The notes under the pieces: model-generated
Seen by the model: the letters and a program-made list of their open reading frames with translations, nothing else
What the model was told of the DNA's origin: nothing
Databases searched by the model: none
In this document: piece by piece, positions 37,418-50,198 of the stretch
Layout of the letters: every line of letters begins with the position of its first letter
How positions within the stretch are numbered: position 1 is the first letter of the stretch
Translations under genes and position numbers: made by a program
Assembly: GCF_016887565.1 (NCBI RefSeq)
Contig: NZ_CP069396.1
Location: forward strand, 7,112,001 to 7,176,000
Source of the DNA: Archangium violaceum
GTDB lineage: Bacteria > Myxococcota > Myxococcia > Myxococcales > Myxococcaceae
Length of the DNA stretch: 64,000 nucleotides
Reading direction: 5' to 3'

Positions 37418-37445
37418 ATTAGACGTTCTCTTTTTTGAATTCCAA
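37418..37445 (-). promoter_or_regulatory. Candidate sigma-70-type promoter of the lipopeptide operon
   Basis: On the minus strand TTGGAA (37440-37445) and TCTAAT (37418-37423) are separated by 16 bases. They match the -35 consensus at four of six positions and the -10 at five of six. The site lies in a locally A/T-rich patch and would give a leader of about 105 bases before the ATG at 37304. Prediction by eye only. Confidence 0.45.
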
Positions 37446-37536
37446 GCGACAACACCCGCATGGACTTCACTGGGAGTGGACGCGCCAGTCACTTCAATGG
37501 ATAAGCGCATTCCCATCTCTCGAGGAGTGATCACGG

Positions 37537-38517
37537 ATGAAGTACGCCAACCTGGGTCATACCGGTCTGAAGGTGTCCCGCATCTGTCTGGGGTGCATGA
37601 GTTACGGCACCTCGAAGTGGCGCCCTTGGGTGCTGGACGAGGAGGCCTCGCAGCCGTTCTTCCGCCGCGCGGTGGAGGCGGGCATCAACTTCTTCGACAC
37701 CGCGGACATGTATTCATTGGGGGTCAGTGAAGAGGTCACCGGCCGCGCCCTGCGCAAGTATGCGCGGATGGAGGAGGTGGTACTCGCCACCAAGGTCTAC
37801 AACCCGATGGGAGACGGGCCGAACATGCGAGGACTGTCTCGCAAGCACATCGTGCAGGGGTGCGAGGCCAGCCTGAAGCGGCTCGGGGTGGAGACGATCG
37901 ATCTGTACCAGCTCCACCGGATGGATCCGGAGACGCCGCTGGAGGAAACGCTGGGCGCGTTGGACCAGCTCGTGCGGCAGGGAAAGGTCCGCTACATCGG
38001 CGCGAGTTCCTCGGCGGCGTGGAAGTTCGCCAAGGCGCTGAGCCTCTCGGAGCGCAACGGCTGGGCGCGCTTCGTGTCGATGCAGAACCACTACAACCTC
38101 GTCTACCGCGAGGAGGAGCGCGAGATGATGCCCCTGTGCGAGGAGGAGGGCATCGGCGTCATCCCCTGGTCCCCGCTGGCGCGCGGGCTGCTGGCGGGCA
38201 CGCGCAAGTCGCTGGATGACAAGCAGTCGACGACGCGCTCGGGCTCGGACGCGTTCGCCAACGCGCTCTACGACAACCCCCACGACTGGGACGTGGTGGA
38301 GGCGGTGAAGAAGGTGGCCTCCGCGCGGGGCAGCAAGCCCGCCGAGGTGTCCCTGGCGTGGCTGTTGTCGAAGCCCGCGGTGGTGGCACCCATCATCGGT
38401 GCCACGAAGCTGGAGCACCTGGAGGACGCGCTCCGCTCGTTGGACGTGAAGCTCACGCCGGACGAGGTGAAGGTGCTGGAGGCGCCCTACAAGCCGCACG
38501 AGGTCCGCGGGCACTGA
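37537..38517 (+). CDS. Aldo/keto reductase
   Basis: A 326-residue NADPH-dependent aldo/keto reductase. The catalytic tetrad is visible: Asp54 and Tyr59 in FFDTADMYS, Lys86 in VLATKV and His127 in YQLHRMD. The (alpha/beta)8 barrel length is normal. The ATG at 37537 has a good ribosome binding site, GAGGAG, at 37522-37527. The gene is divergent from the lipopeptide operon across 232 bases. The physiological substrate cannot be deduced; members of this subfamily reduce small aldehydes and ketones, and a tailoring role for cluster 1 is possible but rests only on location. Its 3' end is 12 bases from the opposing FHA gene, with no clear terminator between. Confidence 0.92.
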   Translation: MKYANLGHTGLKVSRICLGCMSYGTSKWRPWVLDEEASQPFFRRAVEAGINFFDTADMYSLGVSEEVTGRALRKYARMEEVVLATKVYNPMGDGPNMRGLSRKHIVQGCEASLKRLGVETIDLYQLHRMDPETPLEETLGALDQLVRQGKVRYIGASSSAAWKFAKALSLSERNGWARFVSMQNHYNLVYREEEREMMPLCEEEGIGVIPWSPLARGLLAGTRKSLDDKQSTTRSGSDAFANALYDNPHDWDVVEAVKKVASARGSKPAEVSLAWLLSKPAVVAPIIGATKLEHLEDALRSLDVKLTPDEVKVLEAPYKPHEVRGH

Positions 38518-38529
38518 CAGGCCCGAGGC

Positions 38530-39501
38530 TCAGGGCGCCTCCTTCGCGAGCTTATCGACCTCCTTCTGGAGGTCCTGGGTGCCGTCGAAGAAGGCGTCCA
38601 CGGGCTTCGCGGAAGCCACCCGGAAGGCGGGGGGCAGCAGCGTGCGATCGAAGTCCAGGCTGGACGAGAAGTCCTCGTCGCCCAGCAGCGAGTCCAGCTG
38701 CGTCAGGACGCCGAAGCACACCAGGATGATGGCCAGCAGGGTGGCGAGCCGCTTCGGCTCCGCGCGGGACACGTAGCGCACGTGCCAGAAGAACACGCAG
38801 CCCATCCATCCCAGGTAGCTCAGCAGGTACAGCCAGCGCACCCACGGCCCCAGCGCCAGTCCGTACACCACCGTCCCCAGCAGCAGCGGAATGGACAGCG
38901 CCCCCAGCAGGCCGAGGCTCGCGATGGTGCCGTGCGCGCCGAAGTGGAACTGCCGGCGCGCCACCTTGCTCGCGACGGACCAGATGCCCGCCCAGAAGAA
39001 GGCCGCCACCACGGGCACCAGCACCGCCACCGTCAGCGAGCCCCAGTCCGTCTTCTGGTAGCTCGTCAGGTACTCCTGGAGGAGGAAGGCCACCACGGTC
39101 GCGGCCAGCATCGCGGGGAATGCGAAGGGGCGCTCGAAGACGCGGCCCCGGGGCGCCACCGGGACGGCCGTGACGCGGGTGATCTCCACCGCGTGCGCGC
39201 GGCTCCGGAAGCGCAGCACCGTGTCCCCCACGGCCACCCGCGCGTCGTCCGCGAGCACCAGCTCCGCCAGTTGCGCCCAGGGCTCCACCCGGAACGTGCC
39301 GTTGCGGCTGCCCACGTCCCGCACCAGGAGCTTGCCGTCCTCGGTGCGCTCGATGCGCAGGTGCGAGGTGGACACCTTCGGGTCGTCCAGGATGATGTCG
39401 TTGGCGTAGCCGCGCCCCACCGTCACCGGGAAGCGCTCCAGGCGGTGCCGCGCGTGCACCGCGTCCCCGTCCAGCACCTCGAGGAAGATCACTTCGTCCA
39501 C
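38530..39501 (-). CDS. FHA-domain membrane protein
   Basis: A 323-residue protein with an N-terminal forkhead-associated domain (residues 1-95; VGRGYANDI, STSHLRI and GSRNGTF are the phosphothreonine-binding motifs) followed by about five hydrophobic segments (roughly 125-147, 155-180, 193-220, 224-245 and 257-275) and a charged C-terminal tail. FHA domains bind phosphothreonine on partner proteins, so the cytoplasmic FHA probably senses substrates of Ser/Thr kinases, and a Hanks kinase is encoded 3.6 kb away. Its start overlaps the end of the upstream protease gene by 13 bases, suggesting coupled translation and a shared task. The membrane part is not recognised. Confidence 0.8.
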   Translation of the reverse strand: MDEVIFLEVLDGDAVHARHRLERFPVTVGRGYANDIILDDPKVSTSHLRIERTEDGKLLVRDVGSRNGTFRVEPWAQLAELVLADDARVAVGDTVLRFRSRAHAVEITRVTAVPVAPRGRVFERPFAFPAMLAATVVAFLLQEYLTSYQKTDWGSLTVAVLVPVVAAFFWAGIWSVASKVARRQFHFGAHGTIASLGLLGALSIPLLLGTVVYGLALGPWVRWLYLLSYLGWMGCVFFWHVRYVSRAEPKRLATLLAIILVCFGVLTQLDSLLGDEDFSSSLDFDRTLLPPAFRVASAKPVDAFFDGTQDLQKEVDKLAKEAP

Positions 39502-40814
39502 GCGAGCGCCTCCAGGTAGCGGCGCGCGAGGGCGCGTGCGTTGTCCGCGGAGAACCCCGCCAGGTCCAGGCTCGTCTGGACTCCCGAGGTGCTCGCGTTC
39601 ACGGTGGCGGCCCGGAGCGCCAGGTCATACAGGCCGGGGAACTTCTTGTAGGCGCGCAGGCACAGCGCCGTGCGCACGGGGATGCCGCCCACCTTCACGA
39701 ACGACACCTTGCAGCGGAAGTTCGTCACGTCCTCCTTGGTGGCGTCCACGCCGCCCGCGTCGTTGCTGAAGGTGGCCTCGTAGAGCGACGAGAAGCGCAG
39801 GGGCCCGAGCTGCTCGCTCGCCACGGCGGCATGGTCATACGCGACCACGCCCGTGCGGTGGTCCGAGCTCAGGTACAGATCCTCCTCGGAGGAGCACTGG
39901 TAGTTGGTGATGGTGTACGGGTTCTCGGGGTTGTGCGGGGTATCGCCCCAGCACTTGAGGAAGGGCAGCCAGCGGCCGGGCACGCGGTAGTCGCCGAGCT
40001 GCTGCGTCGGCAGGGGCTCGGCCAGCAGGCGCTCGGTGATGCGCTGCTGGTTGTCCAGCAACTGCGAGCCCACCACGGCCAGCAGCGCCGAGGGGCTGCT
40101 CTCCTTCACCTGACGCGCCCGCTCCAGCAGCGCGCGGGCATGCACCACCGGCACCAGGAAGCCGAGCTGGTTGCCCAGCGTGGCCACGTTGACGCCCACC
40201 ACCCTGCCCTCGCCCGTCACGGTGGGACCACCGCTCATGCCGGGGTTGATGGCGCCGCTGAAGTGCACCTTGTCGTAGAGGGCGTCCTGCACCAGGCCGT
40301 TGTAGGTGCCCTCGACGATGGTGGTGCCCAGGTCATGCGGGTTGCCCATGGCGTACAGCCGGGTGCCCTGCGGAGGCTCCTTCGTCGCCAGTTCGAACCA
40401 GTCCTTCACGGGCCCGCTCTGCTGGATGACGGCCAGGTCGTGCACCACGTCCACATCCACCAGCCGCACGGGGACGGCCGACGCGTCATTCCCATCGCGC
40501 ACCAGCTCGGCGGTGTAGTCCTCCGGGTGCTGGACGATGCTGGAGACGACGTGGAAGTTGGTGACGGCGTGCCCCTCGGCGCTCACGAAGAAGGCCGAGC
40601 CGATGGAGGACTTGGTGCCGCTGCGCCGCTCGATGATGCGCACCTGGGCCACGCGGCCCTTGAGCCGCTCGAAGAGCTCATGGGTGGCGGGAGGCAGCGA
40701 GGCCACGGGCAGCGGGGGGACGACGGCCGGCGAGCCCGCGTCCGGCGCGTCCTCGGGGATGTCGTCCGCGGCCGGAACCTGGGCCAGCGCGGCGAGGAGG
40801 AGGATCGTCAACAT
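39489..40814 (-). CDS. Exported trypsin-like serine protease
   Basis: A 441-residue S1-family protease related to the HtrA catalytic domain. From the ATG at 40814 the protein begins with a hydrophobic signal peptide (LTILLLAALAQVPAA). The catalytic triad is His88 (AVTNFHVVS), Asp126 (VVHDLAVI) and Ser194 (NPGMSGGPT). No PDZ domain is seen; the C-terminal 200 residues are unrecognised and have scattered cysteines. The frame is open to 40871, but the upstream start would spoil the signal peptide. The gene is translationally coupled to the FHA membrane gene. It probably acts in the periplasm, degrading or processing envelope proteins; the real substrate is unknown. Confidence 0.82.
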   Translation of the reverse strand: MLTILLLAALAQVPAADDIPEDAPDAGSPAVVPPLPVASLPPATHELFERLKGRVAQVRIIERRSGTKSSIGSAFFVSAEGHAVTNFHVVSSIVQHPEDYTAELVRDGNDASAVPVRLVDVDVVHDLAVIQQSGPVKDWFELATKEPPQGTRLYAMGNPHDLGTTIVEGTYNGLVQDALYDKVHFSGAINPGMSGGPTVTGEGRVVGVNVATLGNQLGFLVPVVHARALLERARQVKESSPSALLAVVGSQLLDNQQRITERLLAEPLPTQQLGDYRVPGRWLPFLKCWGDTPHNPENPYTITNYQCSSEEDLYLSSDHRTGVVAYDHAAVASEQLGPLRFSSLYEATFSNDAGGVDATKEDVTNFRCKVSFVKVGGIPVRTALCLRAYKKFPGLYDLALRAATVNASTSGVQTSLDLAGFSADNARALARRYLEALAWTK

Positions 40815-40882
40815 GTCGGGCGCACAGTAGCGGAACCGCCGAGGGGGCGCGCCAGGAGACGCGCCCCCCACCCGGAAAACGG

Positions 40883-42262
40883 TTACCGGCCGAGCTTCGC
40901 CAGGTAGATGTCGGAGTCACCCTCGCTCAGGAAGAGGTCGCCGCCGAACCAGCCGTACCCGGAGTAGGAGCCCGAGAGCAGGACATCGCCCGCCCCGTCC
41001 AGCCCGAGGTGGGCGCGGAACTGGAGCTCCTCGTTGACGAAGGCCTGGCTCCACTGGTGGGCCCCCGTGGCGTCGAACTTCGCCACGTACGCCTTGGAAT
41101 CGCCCTCGTTCTCCAGGGGGCCGGCGCCGAAGTCGATGTAGCCGGCGTAGCTGCCCGTGGTGACGATGTTGCCCGCCGCGTCGGTGGCCACCTGGAGGCC
41201 CGTCTGGCCGGATGCATCACCGAAGCGCCGGCTCCACACGTGCCCACCCGCGCCCGTCAGCTTCACGAGGAAGACGTCCGTGGGGCCCACGCTCGCCAGC
41301 GTGGCGCCGCCGAAGCCCACCGAGCCGCCGAAGCCGCCGGTGAGGACGACGTTGCCCGCCGCGTCCGTGGTGACACCGGTGGCGAACTGGTCTCCCGCGT
41401 TGCCGAAGCGCTTGCTCCACAGGTGCTGGCCCGAGCCGCTCAGCTTCGCCACGAAGACGTCCCGCTGCCCCGTGCTGCTCAGCGTGGCGCCGCCGAAGCT
41501 CACCGAGCCCCCGAAGCCGCCCGCCAGCACCACGTTGCCCGCGCCGTCCACCGCCACGTCCACCGTCGAGGCCAGGCCGCTGCCGGTGGCGAAGGCCCGG
41601 CTCCACACGTGCTGGAGCGCGCCGTCGAACTTCACCGCGAACGGGTCGTCATACCCGGTGCTCGTCAGCGTGCCGCCGCCGAAGCTCACCGAGCCGTTGA
41701 AGCGCCCGGCCACCACCACGTTGCCCGCGCCATCCACCGCCACCTGGAGGGAGTCCACGAACTTCTGCCCGTCGAAGCTCCGGCTCGCCAGGCAGTGGCC
41801 CGCCGCGTCCAGCTTCGCCACGAACAGGTCGCCGTACCCCTTCATCGGCCCGCAGCCCAGGTCCAGCGTGCCCGCGAAGTTACCCGCGAGGACGATGTTG
41901 CCCGCCGCGTCGAAGGCCACGGCGCGACCGGGCTCGTACATGCCCAGGTCATCCCCGTTCATCCCATCGAAGCTCCGGCTCCACACCACGGCGCCGGACG
42001 CGTCGAAGCGCGCCACGAAGGCCCGGTCGTAGTAGCTCGGCGCCGGCAGCGCGCCCGCTCCGAAATCCAACGCTCCCAGGTAATCCCCCACCACCACCGA
42101 GCCACCCGCGCCGTCCACCGCCAGCGCCTTCACCGACTGCCGCGTCTCGTTACCGAAGGTGCGGCTCCACAGGTGCTCACCGGGGACGGCCGCCAGGGCC
42201 GCTCCCGCCGACAGGCCCACCACCACTGCCGCCGCTGCTCCGAAACCACGTCGTGTCTGCAT
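40883..42262 (-). CDS. Exported seven-repeat beta-propeller protein (SBBP-like)
   Basis: A 459-residue exported protein. I chose the ATG at 42262, which has a GAGGAA ribosome binding site and begins a clear signal peptide (MQTRRGF, then a long Ala/Val core ending ALAAVPG). The rest consists of seven repeats of about 50-60 residues with the core VDGAGNVVLAGGFGGSVSFG followed by a VAKLD and HLWSRRFG strand pair, as in SBBP-type propellers. Seven repeats would close one beta-propeller. Such myxobacterial proteins are abundant and generally of unknown function, perhaps adhesion or matrix binding. The repeats are also visible at DNA level between about 41270 and 41720. Lies downstream of a divergent promoter region shared with the TPR gene. 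Confidence 0.85.
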   Translation of the reverse strand: MQTRRGFGAAAAVVVGLSAGAALAAVPGEHLWSRTFGNETRQSVKALAVDGAGGSVVVGDYLGALDFGAGALPAPSYYDRAFVARFDASGAVVWSRSFDGMNGDDLGMYEPGRAVAFDAAGNIVLAGNFAGTLDLGCGPMKGYGDLFVAKLDAAGHCLASRSFDGQKFVDSLQVAVDGAGNVVVAGRFNGSVSFGGGTLTSTGYDDPFAVKFDGALQHVWSRAFATGSGLASTVDVAVDGAGNVVLAGGFGGSVSFGGATLSSTGQRDVFVAKLSGSGQHLWSKRFGNAGDQFATGVTTDAAGNVVLTGGFGGSVGFGGATLASVGPTDVFLVKLTGAGGHVWSRRFGDASGQTGLQVATDAAGNIVTTGSYAGYIDFGAGPLENEGDSKAYVAKFDATGAHQWSQAFVNEELQFRAHLGLDGAGDVLLSGSYSGYGWFGGDLFLSEGDSDIYLAKLGR

Positions 42263-42518
42263 CGAGTTCCTCTGTTGTCCGAACGTTCTCGTTCCAGAGG
42301 CGCGCCCTCCTGCGACGCGCCCGCCCTCGCAGCCGTGCCCCCTGTGCACGTCCCGGAGCGGAGCGGGCGGACCGCTACCACGCGTTTTTGACGGCAAGGG
42401 CGGAATTTTGAAGGCAGCGGCGAAAAATTTGCGTAGCAGGCAGGCAACGGAGCCGGCAGAATGAGAGAACCCTCGGCCCCGTGACATCCCTGCCCCGTAC
42501 GGTAACCTTGCGCCCGAG
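42263..42518. promoter_or_regulatory. Divergent intergenic region, beta-propeller / TPR gene
   Basis: A 256-base non-coding stretch between oppositely oriented genes. It contains local A/T-rich patches (GTTTTTGAC near 42384, GAATTTTGAAG near 42403, GAAAAATTTG near 42423) that may hold promoters, but I see no pair of consensus boxes with correct spacing. Confidence 0.4.
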
Positions 42519-43016
42519 ATGAACCCCGAAGCCCGCGCCGAAATGGTCGCACATGCCGAACGCGCCCTGCGTCGCGGAGAGCTGAGTGAGGCGTTGAGCC
42601 TCTACGAGCGGCTCTGCCGATCTTTCCCAGGCGATGAGAGTCTGGCGCACAAGCTGACCAACGTGCGCGAGATGCTCCTGCCCGAGGAGCTCGAGTCCCT
42701 CCGGACCCTGCGCGTCGAGCGTCCCAGCGCCCGGCCCGAGCGCGTTCCCCTGGGTCCCTCGTCACCCGTGGCCGAGGGCGAGCGTCTCTTCGCCCTGGGG
42801 GACTATGTCGCCGCCGCGGCCGCCTACCGTCGCGCCCTGCAGGAGCGGCCCGACAGCGAGCTCATCCGCGAGCGGCTCGAGGAGCTGTACCGGCTCGCAC
42901 GCACACTCCCCGTGCGGCCCTCCCCCACGGATCGCAAGCTTCCCCGGCAGGTGGAGCCGCTGCTGCTCGCCCTGCTGGACCGGGTGGCCGCGCGGCGTCG
43001 CCTCAAGCGCGATTGA
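42519..43016 (+). CDS. Small TPR-like protein
   Basis: A 165-residue, probably cytoplasmic, charged helical protein. Two tetratricopeptide-like helix pairs are visible, residues about 6-40 (ERALRRGELSEALSLYERL) and about 85-118 (GERLFALGDYVAAAAAYRRA), joined by a Pro-rich linker, with a basic C-terminus. Such modules mediate protein contacts. It lies 100 bases before the Ser/Thr kinase gene on the same strand and may be co-transcribed with it. No enzymatic motif is present and the partner is unknown. Confidence 0.75.
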   Translation: MNPEARAEMVAHAERALRRGELSEALSLYERLCRSFPGDESLAHKLTNVREMLLPEELESLRTLRVERPSARPERVPLGPSSPVAEGERLFALGDYVAAAAAYRRALQERPDSELIRERLEELYRLARTLPVRPSPTDRKLPRQVEPLLLALLDRVAARRRLKRD

Positions 43017-43116
43017 CGCGTTGCACCCCTTGGGGCTGGCTCCTAGAATCCGACCCCGACGTGGCTGTCATACTGGCGCTTTCCTCCCTGACAAGCGCGT
43101 CTCAATTCCTGCACCC

Positions 43117-44933
<1,817 letters not shown>

Positions 44934-44937
<4 letters not shown>

Positions 44938-45887
44938 GCCGCTGCCTCACCCTCCTTCTCGTCTTGGGGCTGCTGGTCCCCGGAGCCGTGCTCGCCGCCG
45001 ACGAGCAGGTGGATCCGGAGGTGAGCGCCCTGCGTGCCAGCTACGAGTACGGCCGCTATGCCGAGGTGTTGGAGCGCGCGAGCAGCCGCATCGATCGGGG
45101 CCGCCTGTCGGACAATGAGCTGGCCGAGCTGCACAAGCTGGCCGGGCTGAGCGCCTTCCACCTCAACCGGAGCGAGGACTCCGCGCGCCACTTCCGCGCG
45201 CTGCTGCGGGTGGAGCCCGACTTCAACCTGGATCCCTTCGCGGTGCCGCCGCCGGCGGTGGCCTGGCTGGACAGCATCCGCGAGCAGATGTCGGCGGAGC
45301 TGGATCTGGTGCGCCAGGAGCGGCGGCTGCGGGTGGAGCGCGAGCGCGCGGAGACCGAGCGCGAGCGCGTGGCCACCGAGGAGCGGCGCCGCCGGGTGGA
45401 GGAGCTGGCCCGGCAGGTGACGGTGCGCGAGGTGGAGAAGCGCAGCTACCTGGTGAACTTCATGCCCTTCGGGGCGGGCCAGTTCCAGCAGGGCCGCACC
45501 AGCGTGGGCACGCTGCTGGCGGCCACCGAGGGCGCGCTGGCCGTCACCAGCATCCTCTCCTTCTTCGCCTACAACTCCCTCATCGAGACGGGCAAGGTGA
45601 CCGTGGACGCCATCGGCGGGCCCAAGGACATCACCTACACCTATATTCCCACCAGCCGTAAGCCTCAGGCCCTGGTGTGGAAGTGGCTCAAGTGGGGCTC
45701 GGCGGGGGGTTTCTACGCGGTGTACGCGGCGGGCGTGATCGACTCGCTCCGGTACCACCAGGACCAGGTCGTCCAGACGCACATCGAGACCCTTCCCCTC
45801 GCGCCGCAACCCGCCCCGCCCGCGGCCAGACTGAACCTCCATCCCACGCCCGGCGGAGCCGGCGTCGGCTTCACCCTCGCCTTCTAG
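44934..45887 (+). CDS. Exported TPR/coiled-coil protein
   Basis: A 317-residue exported protein with a signal peptide (LTLLLVLGLLVPGAVLAADE). A TPR-like helical region at about 30-100 is followed by a strongly charged coiled coil rich in Arg and Glu (about 120-170, RERAETERERVATEERRRR), then a region with two hydrophobic stretches (about 190-215 and 240-262). It starts inside the kinase stop codon and is followed 12 bases later by the sigma-54 activator gene, so the three genes form an operon. The domain order suggests a periplasmic or inner-membrane partner of the kinase's PEGA-like domain. No known family is recognised with certainty. Confidence 0.75.
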
Positions 45888-45899
45888 GAACACGTCGAC

Positions 45900-47804
<1,905 letters not shown>

Positions 47805-47835
47805 TCCCGGAGACACAATCCGCCCGGAGGGAGTC

Positions 47836-47853
47836 CGCGACAGGGTTGTCGCG
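47836..47853 (+). terminator. Possible terminator hairpin after the sigma-54 activator gene
   Basis: A perfect 7-bp stem CGCGACA/TGTCGCG with loop GGGT lies 31 bases after the stop codon. There is no T run behind it, so it may be a weak or Rho-assisted terminator or an mRNA 3' end stabiliser. Confidence 0.35.
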
Positions 47854-47904
47854 GTTCCCCGGGCTCCCCCCTTGTGGCACCCTCGCCAAGCCCCCGTTCC
47901 GACG

Positions 47905-48501
47905 ATGAAATCCCCTCTGCGCCAGCTGGCCAGCGAATTGCTATCGCTTCCCACCATGAAGTGGTTGGGACTCGGAGCCGTCTTGTGGACCTCGGGGGGA
48001 TGCCTCATTCCCCAGGACGAGAGCTACCTCAACGCGCTCCCCATCCAGCGCAACCGCCCCCCGCGGTTCGTGGAGAGCCAGGTGGAACCCCCCGCGCGCA
48101 TCATCGGGGGCTACGGCTCCGACAAGTTGTGTGATTTGAAGTTCTCCGTCTTCGTCGAGGATCCGGACACGGCCGACAGGCTCACCGTGAACTGGTTCGT
48201 GGACTACGATCCCAGCCAGCCGCGGGGACCGGACAGCGTGTCCCGGGTGGAGCCCCGGGACAACAGGGTCGTGCGAGGCGATAGCGCCACCTTCCAGGTG
48301 AGCTTCAACTCGGGAAACCTCAGCCGCCTGAACCAACTGGGCGATCACGTCGTCGAGGCGATCGTCTCCGATACCATCCTGGTGGGACGGGATCCCGAGC
48401 CCAAGCCCATTCCGCTCTCGGACGGAAGCATCTTCAACGACGCCGGTTACACCGCCACCTACGTGTGGTTCGTGAGGACCGAGGGAAATGGCTGCCAATG
48501 A
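47905..48501 (+). CDS. Putative envelope lipoprotein, unknown function
   Basis: A small exported protein, 198 residues from the ATG at 47905 or 181 from the ATG at 47956. The second start gives a compact signal (MKWLGLGAVLWTSGGC) with a lipobox-like cysteine, though Ser rather than Leu sits at -3. The mature part has no recognised domain; it contains beta-type sequence (FSVFVEDPDTADRLTVNWFVD, then SATFQVSFNSG) suggesting an Ig-like or cadherin-like sandwich. Its stop codon overlaps the start of the next lipoprotein gene (ATGA at 48498-48501), so the two are coupled and perhaps form one surface complex. Start choice is uncertain as neither has a good ribosome binding site. Confidence 0.65.
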   Translation: MKSPLRQLASELLSLPTMKWLGLGAVLWTSGGCLIPQDESYLNALPIQRNRPPRFVESQVEPPARIIGGYGSDKLCDLKFSVFVEDPDTADRLTVNWFVDYDPSQPRGPDSVSRVEPRDNRVVRGDSATFQVSFNSGNLSRLNQLGDHVVEAIVSDTILVGRDPEPKPIPLSDGSIFNDAGYTATYVWFVRTEGNGCQ

Positions 48502-50117
48502 ACCGCCCCACCCTGCTGAGGATGATGTTGGTGACCCTCACCATGGCCGGCTGCGCCGCGGATGACGGTGACCCCTTCTCGCTCGGCTGTCGCAGCGACA
48601 GCGATTGCGAGGGGGATGCGGTGTGCTTCATCGACGGGTGTGGAGACCCCGGCAGGAACATCATCGTGGAGGTGGTCCCCAATCCGAAGGGAGGACTGTA
48701 CGCCCAGGACTTCCCGGTGAACGAGCTGCGCAGCCAGCAGAACATCGAGCTGTTCGATTCCGCCACGGTCCAGGGCCAGGTGAGCGTGACGAGCACGATG
48801 GACCCTGTCCCCAGCGGCTACTCCGCTCCCGTCACCCTGCGCATGACGGGCGAGAGCCTGCTCATTCCAGGCGTGGTGCGCCGTTACGAGAGCACCCTCA
48901 CCCCGACCAATGGCATCTACACGCTGCCGGTGGGCTCGGGGCGCTACAACGTGACCCTGACCGCCGCGAACCCGGAGCTGCCGCCGGTGTCCAGCACGCG
49001 CGACGTGCAGCCGGGCCGGGCGGTGACGCTGGACTTCGTCCTGCCAGCCCTCGCGGATCTCGTGCGGCTGTCCGGGAAGGTGGAGCGCCCCAACAAGCAG
49101 CCCCTGGGTGCGCAGATGGAGGCCCAGGCCCTGGACGGGGAGCTGCGCCCGCTCTCGCAGCGCGTGCTGGTGGCGGAGTCGGGGGAGTTCACCCTGTCGC
49201 TGCCGCCGTCGGCGCTGCTGCTCTCCACGGTCGTCGTGCAGGTGACGCCCACCTCGGCGGAGGCGCTGGTGCCGCAGAAGCAGTTCACCGTGAATCCGCG
49301 CCAGGCCCTCCAGGGGTCGCTGTCCCTGGGGGACTACGGCGCTCCGGTGACGTACCGGGGCCGGGTGCTGGGCCTGGACGGCAAACCGGTGCCGCAGGCC
49401 ACGGTGTACCTGCAGGGCAAGGTGGGCGGCGGAGGGCAGTTCCGCAGCCGGAAGGTGCTCACCGACGTGAACGGCTTCTTCGAGCTGGTCACCCTGCCGA
49501 GCGCCGCCGACTCGACGATGACGCTCCACGCCCTGCCGCCGCCGGGCTCGCCCGCGGGCTTCACCCTCAAATCGGTCTCCGTGCCGCGCGATACCACGAC
49601 GCAGGGGCCGGACGTGGTGTGCGGGGATCGGATGAAGGTGCGTGGCACCTTGCGCATGCCGAGCGGCTCACTGTGGGCCGCGGGAGTGACGGTGGTGGCC
49701 GAGCCGATCGACGCGGTGGACGGCTGGCCCGAGCCCTCGTCCAGCGTCGAGGCCGCGCGCCCCACGGATGACATGGGCCGCTTCGAGCTCGCGCTGGATC
49801 CGGGCCAGTACCGCTTCGACTTCATCCCCACCGAGGATCTCCCCCGGGTCAGCCGCATCGTCACGGTGCGCCCCGGCGGGGATGGCGTCCTGGCGGATGG
49901 GTCCATGGAGCTCGCGCCCTTCACGCTCTCCAACGGGCGCCGCATCACCGGGCTCGTCAGCTTCGTCGGCGAGAAGCGCAACCTGCCGGCCGCCCCCTAC
50001 GCCTCCATCCGCTTCTTCCGCGTGGTGAACGTGGAGGGCAAGCCCTCCGCCCTGCTGCTCACGCAGACGCTGACGGACCAGAACGGCACCTACTCCACCA
50101 CCGTTCCCACGCGCTGA
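48498..50117 (+). CDS. Lipoprotein with carboxypeptidase-regulatory-like repeats
   Basis: A 539-residue lipoprotein. The ATG at 48498 gives a short signal with lipobox MAGC; the open frame extends upstream to 48465 but that would bury the signal. After a Cys-rich segment (LGCRSDSDCEGDAVCFIDGC, a two-disulfide motif common in myxobacterial lipoproteins) come several beta-sandwich repeats of the carboxypeptidase regulatory-like type (for example GRVLGLDGKPVPQATVYLQG and TDVNGFFELVTLPS). Such domains act as structural or carbohydrate-binding units at the surface. It is coupled to the preceding gene by an ATGA overlap. The exact role is unknown. Confidence 0.78.
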   Translation: MNRPTLLRMMLVTLTMAGCAADDGDPFSLGCRSDSDCEGDAVCFIDGCGDPGRNIIVEVVPNPKGGLYAQDFPVNELRSQQNIELFDSATVQGQVSVTSTMDPVPSGYSAPVTLRMTGESLLIPGVVRRYESTLTPTNGIYTLPVGSGRYNVTLTAANPELPPVSSTRDVQPGRAVTLDFVLPALADLVRLSGKVERPNKQPLGAQMEAQALDGELRPLSQRVLVAESGEFTLSLPPSALLLSTVVVQVTPTSAEALVPQKQFTVNPRQALQGSLSLGDYGAPVTYRGRVLGLDGKPVPQATVYLQGKVGGGGQFRSRKVLTDVNGFFELVTLPSAADSTMTLHALPPPGSPAGFTLKSVSVPRDTTTQGPDVVCGDRMKVRGTLRMPSGSLWAAGVTVVAEPIDAVDGWPEPSSSVEAARPTDDMGRFELALDPGQYRFDFIPTEDLPRVSRIVTVRPGGDGVLADGSMELAPFTLSNGRRITGLVSFVGEKRNLPAAPYASIRFFRVVNVEGKPSALLLTQTLTDQNGTYSTTVPTR

Positions 50118-50134
50118 GCGGCTCGAGGCCGCTC
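50116..50134 (+). terminator. Hairpin overlapping the lipoprotein stop codon
   Basis: A perfect inverted repeat GAGCGGC/GCCGCTC with a five-base loop directly at the stop codon (50115-50117). It has no T run and is probably only part of the transcript end; two more hairpins follow. Confidence 0.3.
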
Positions 50135-50198
50135 GCGCCCATTCTCGAATACGCAAACTCTCTCAATCGAAGACAGGGAGTCATAACTCCCTTGCCTT

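Noticed and set aside
37400-37425. Possible sigma-54 promoter facing the aldo/keto reductase (TTGGCACGAGG)
   Set aside because: The -12 half (TTGC) is missing at the required spacing.
47872-47895. Possible sigma-54 promoter (TGGCAC motif near 47875)
   Set aside because: The expected GC element does not occur at the right distance from GG; only the -24 half is present.
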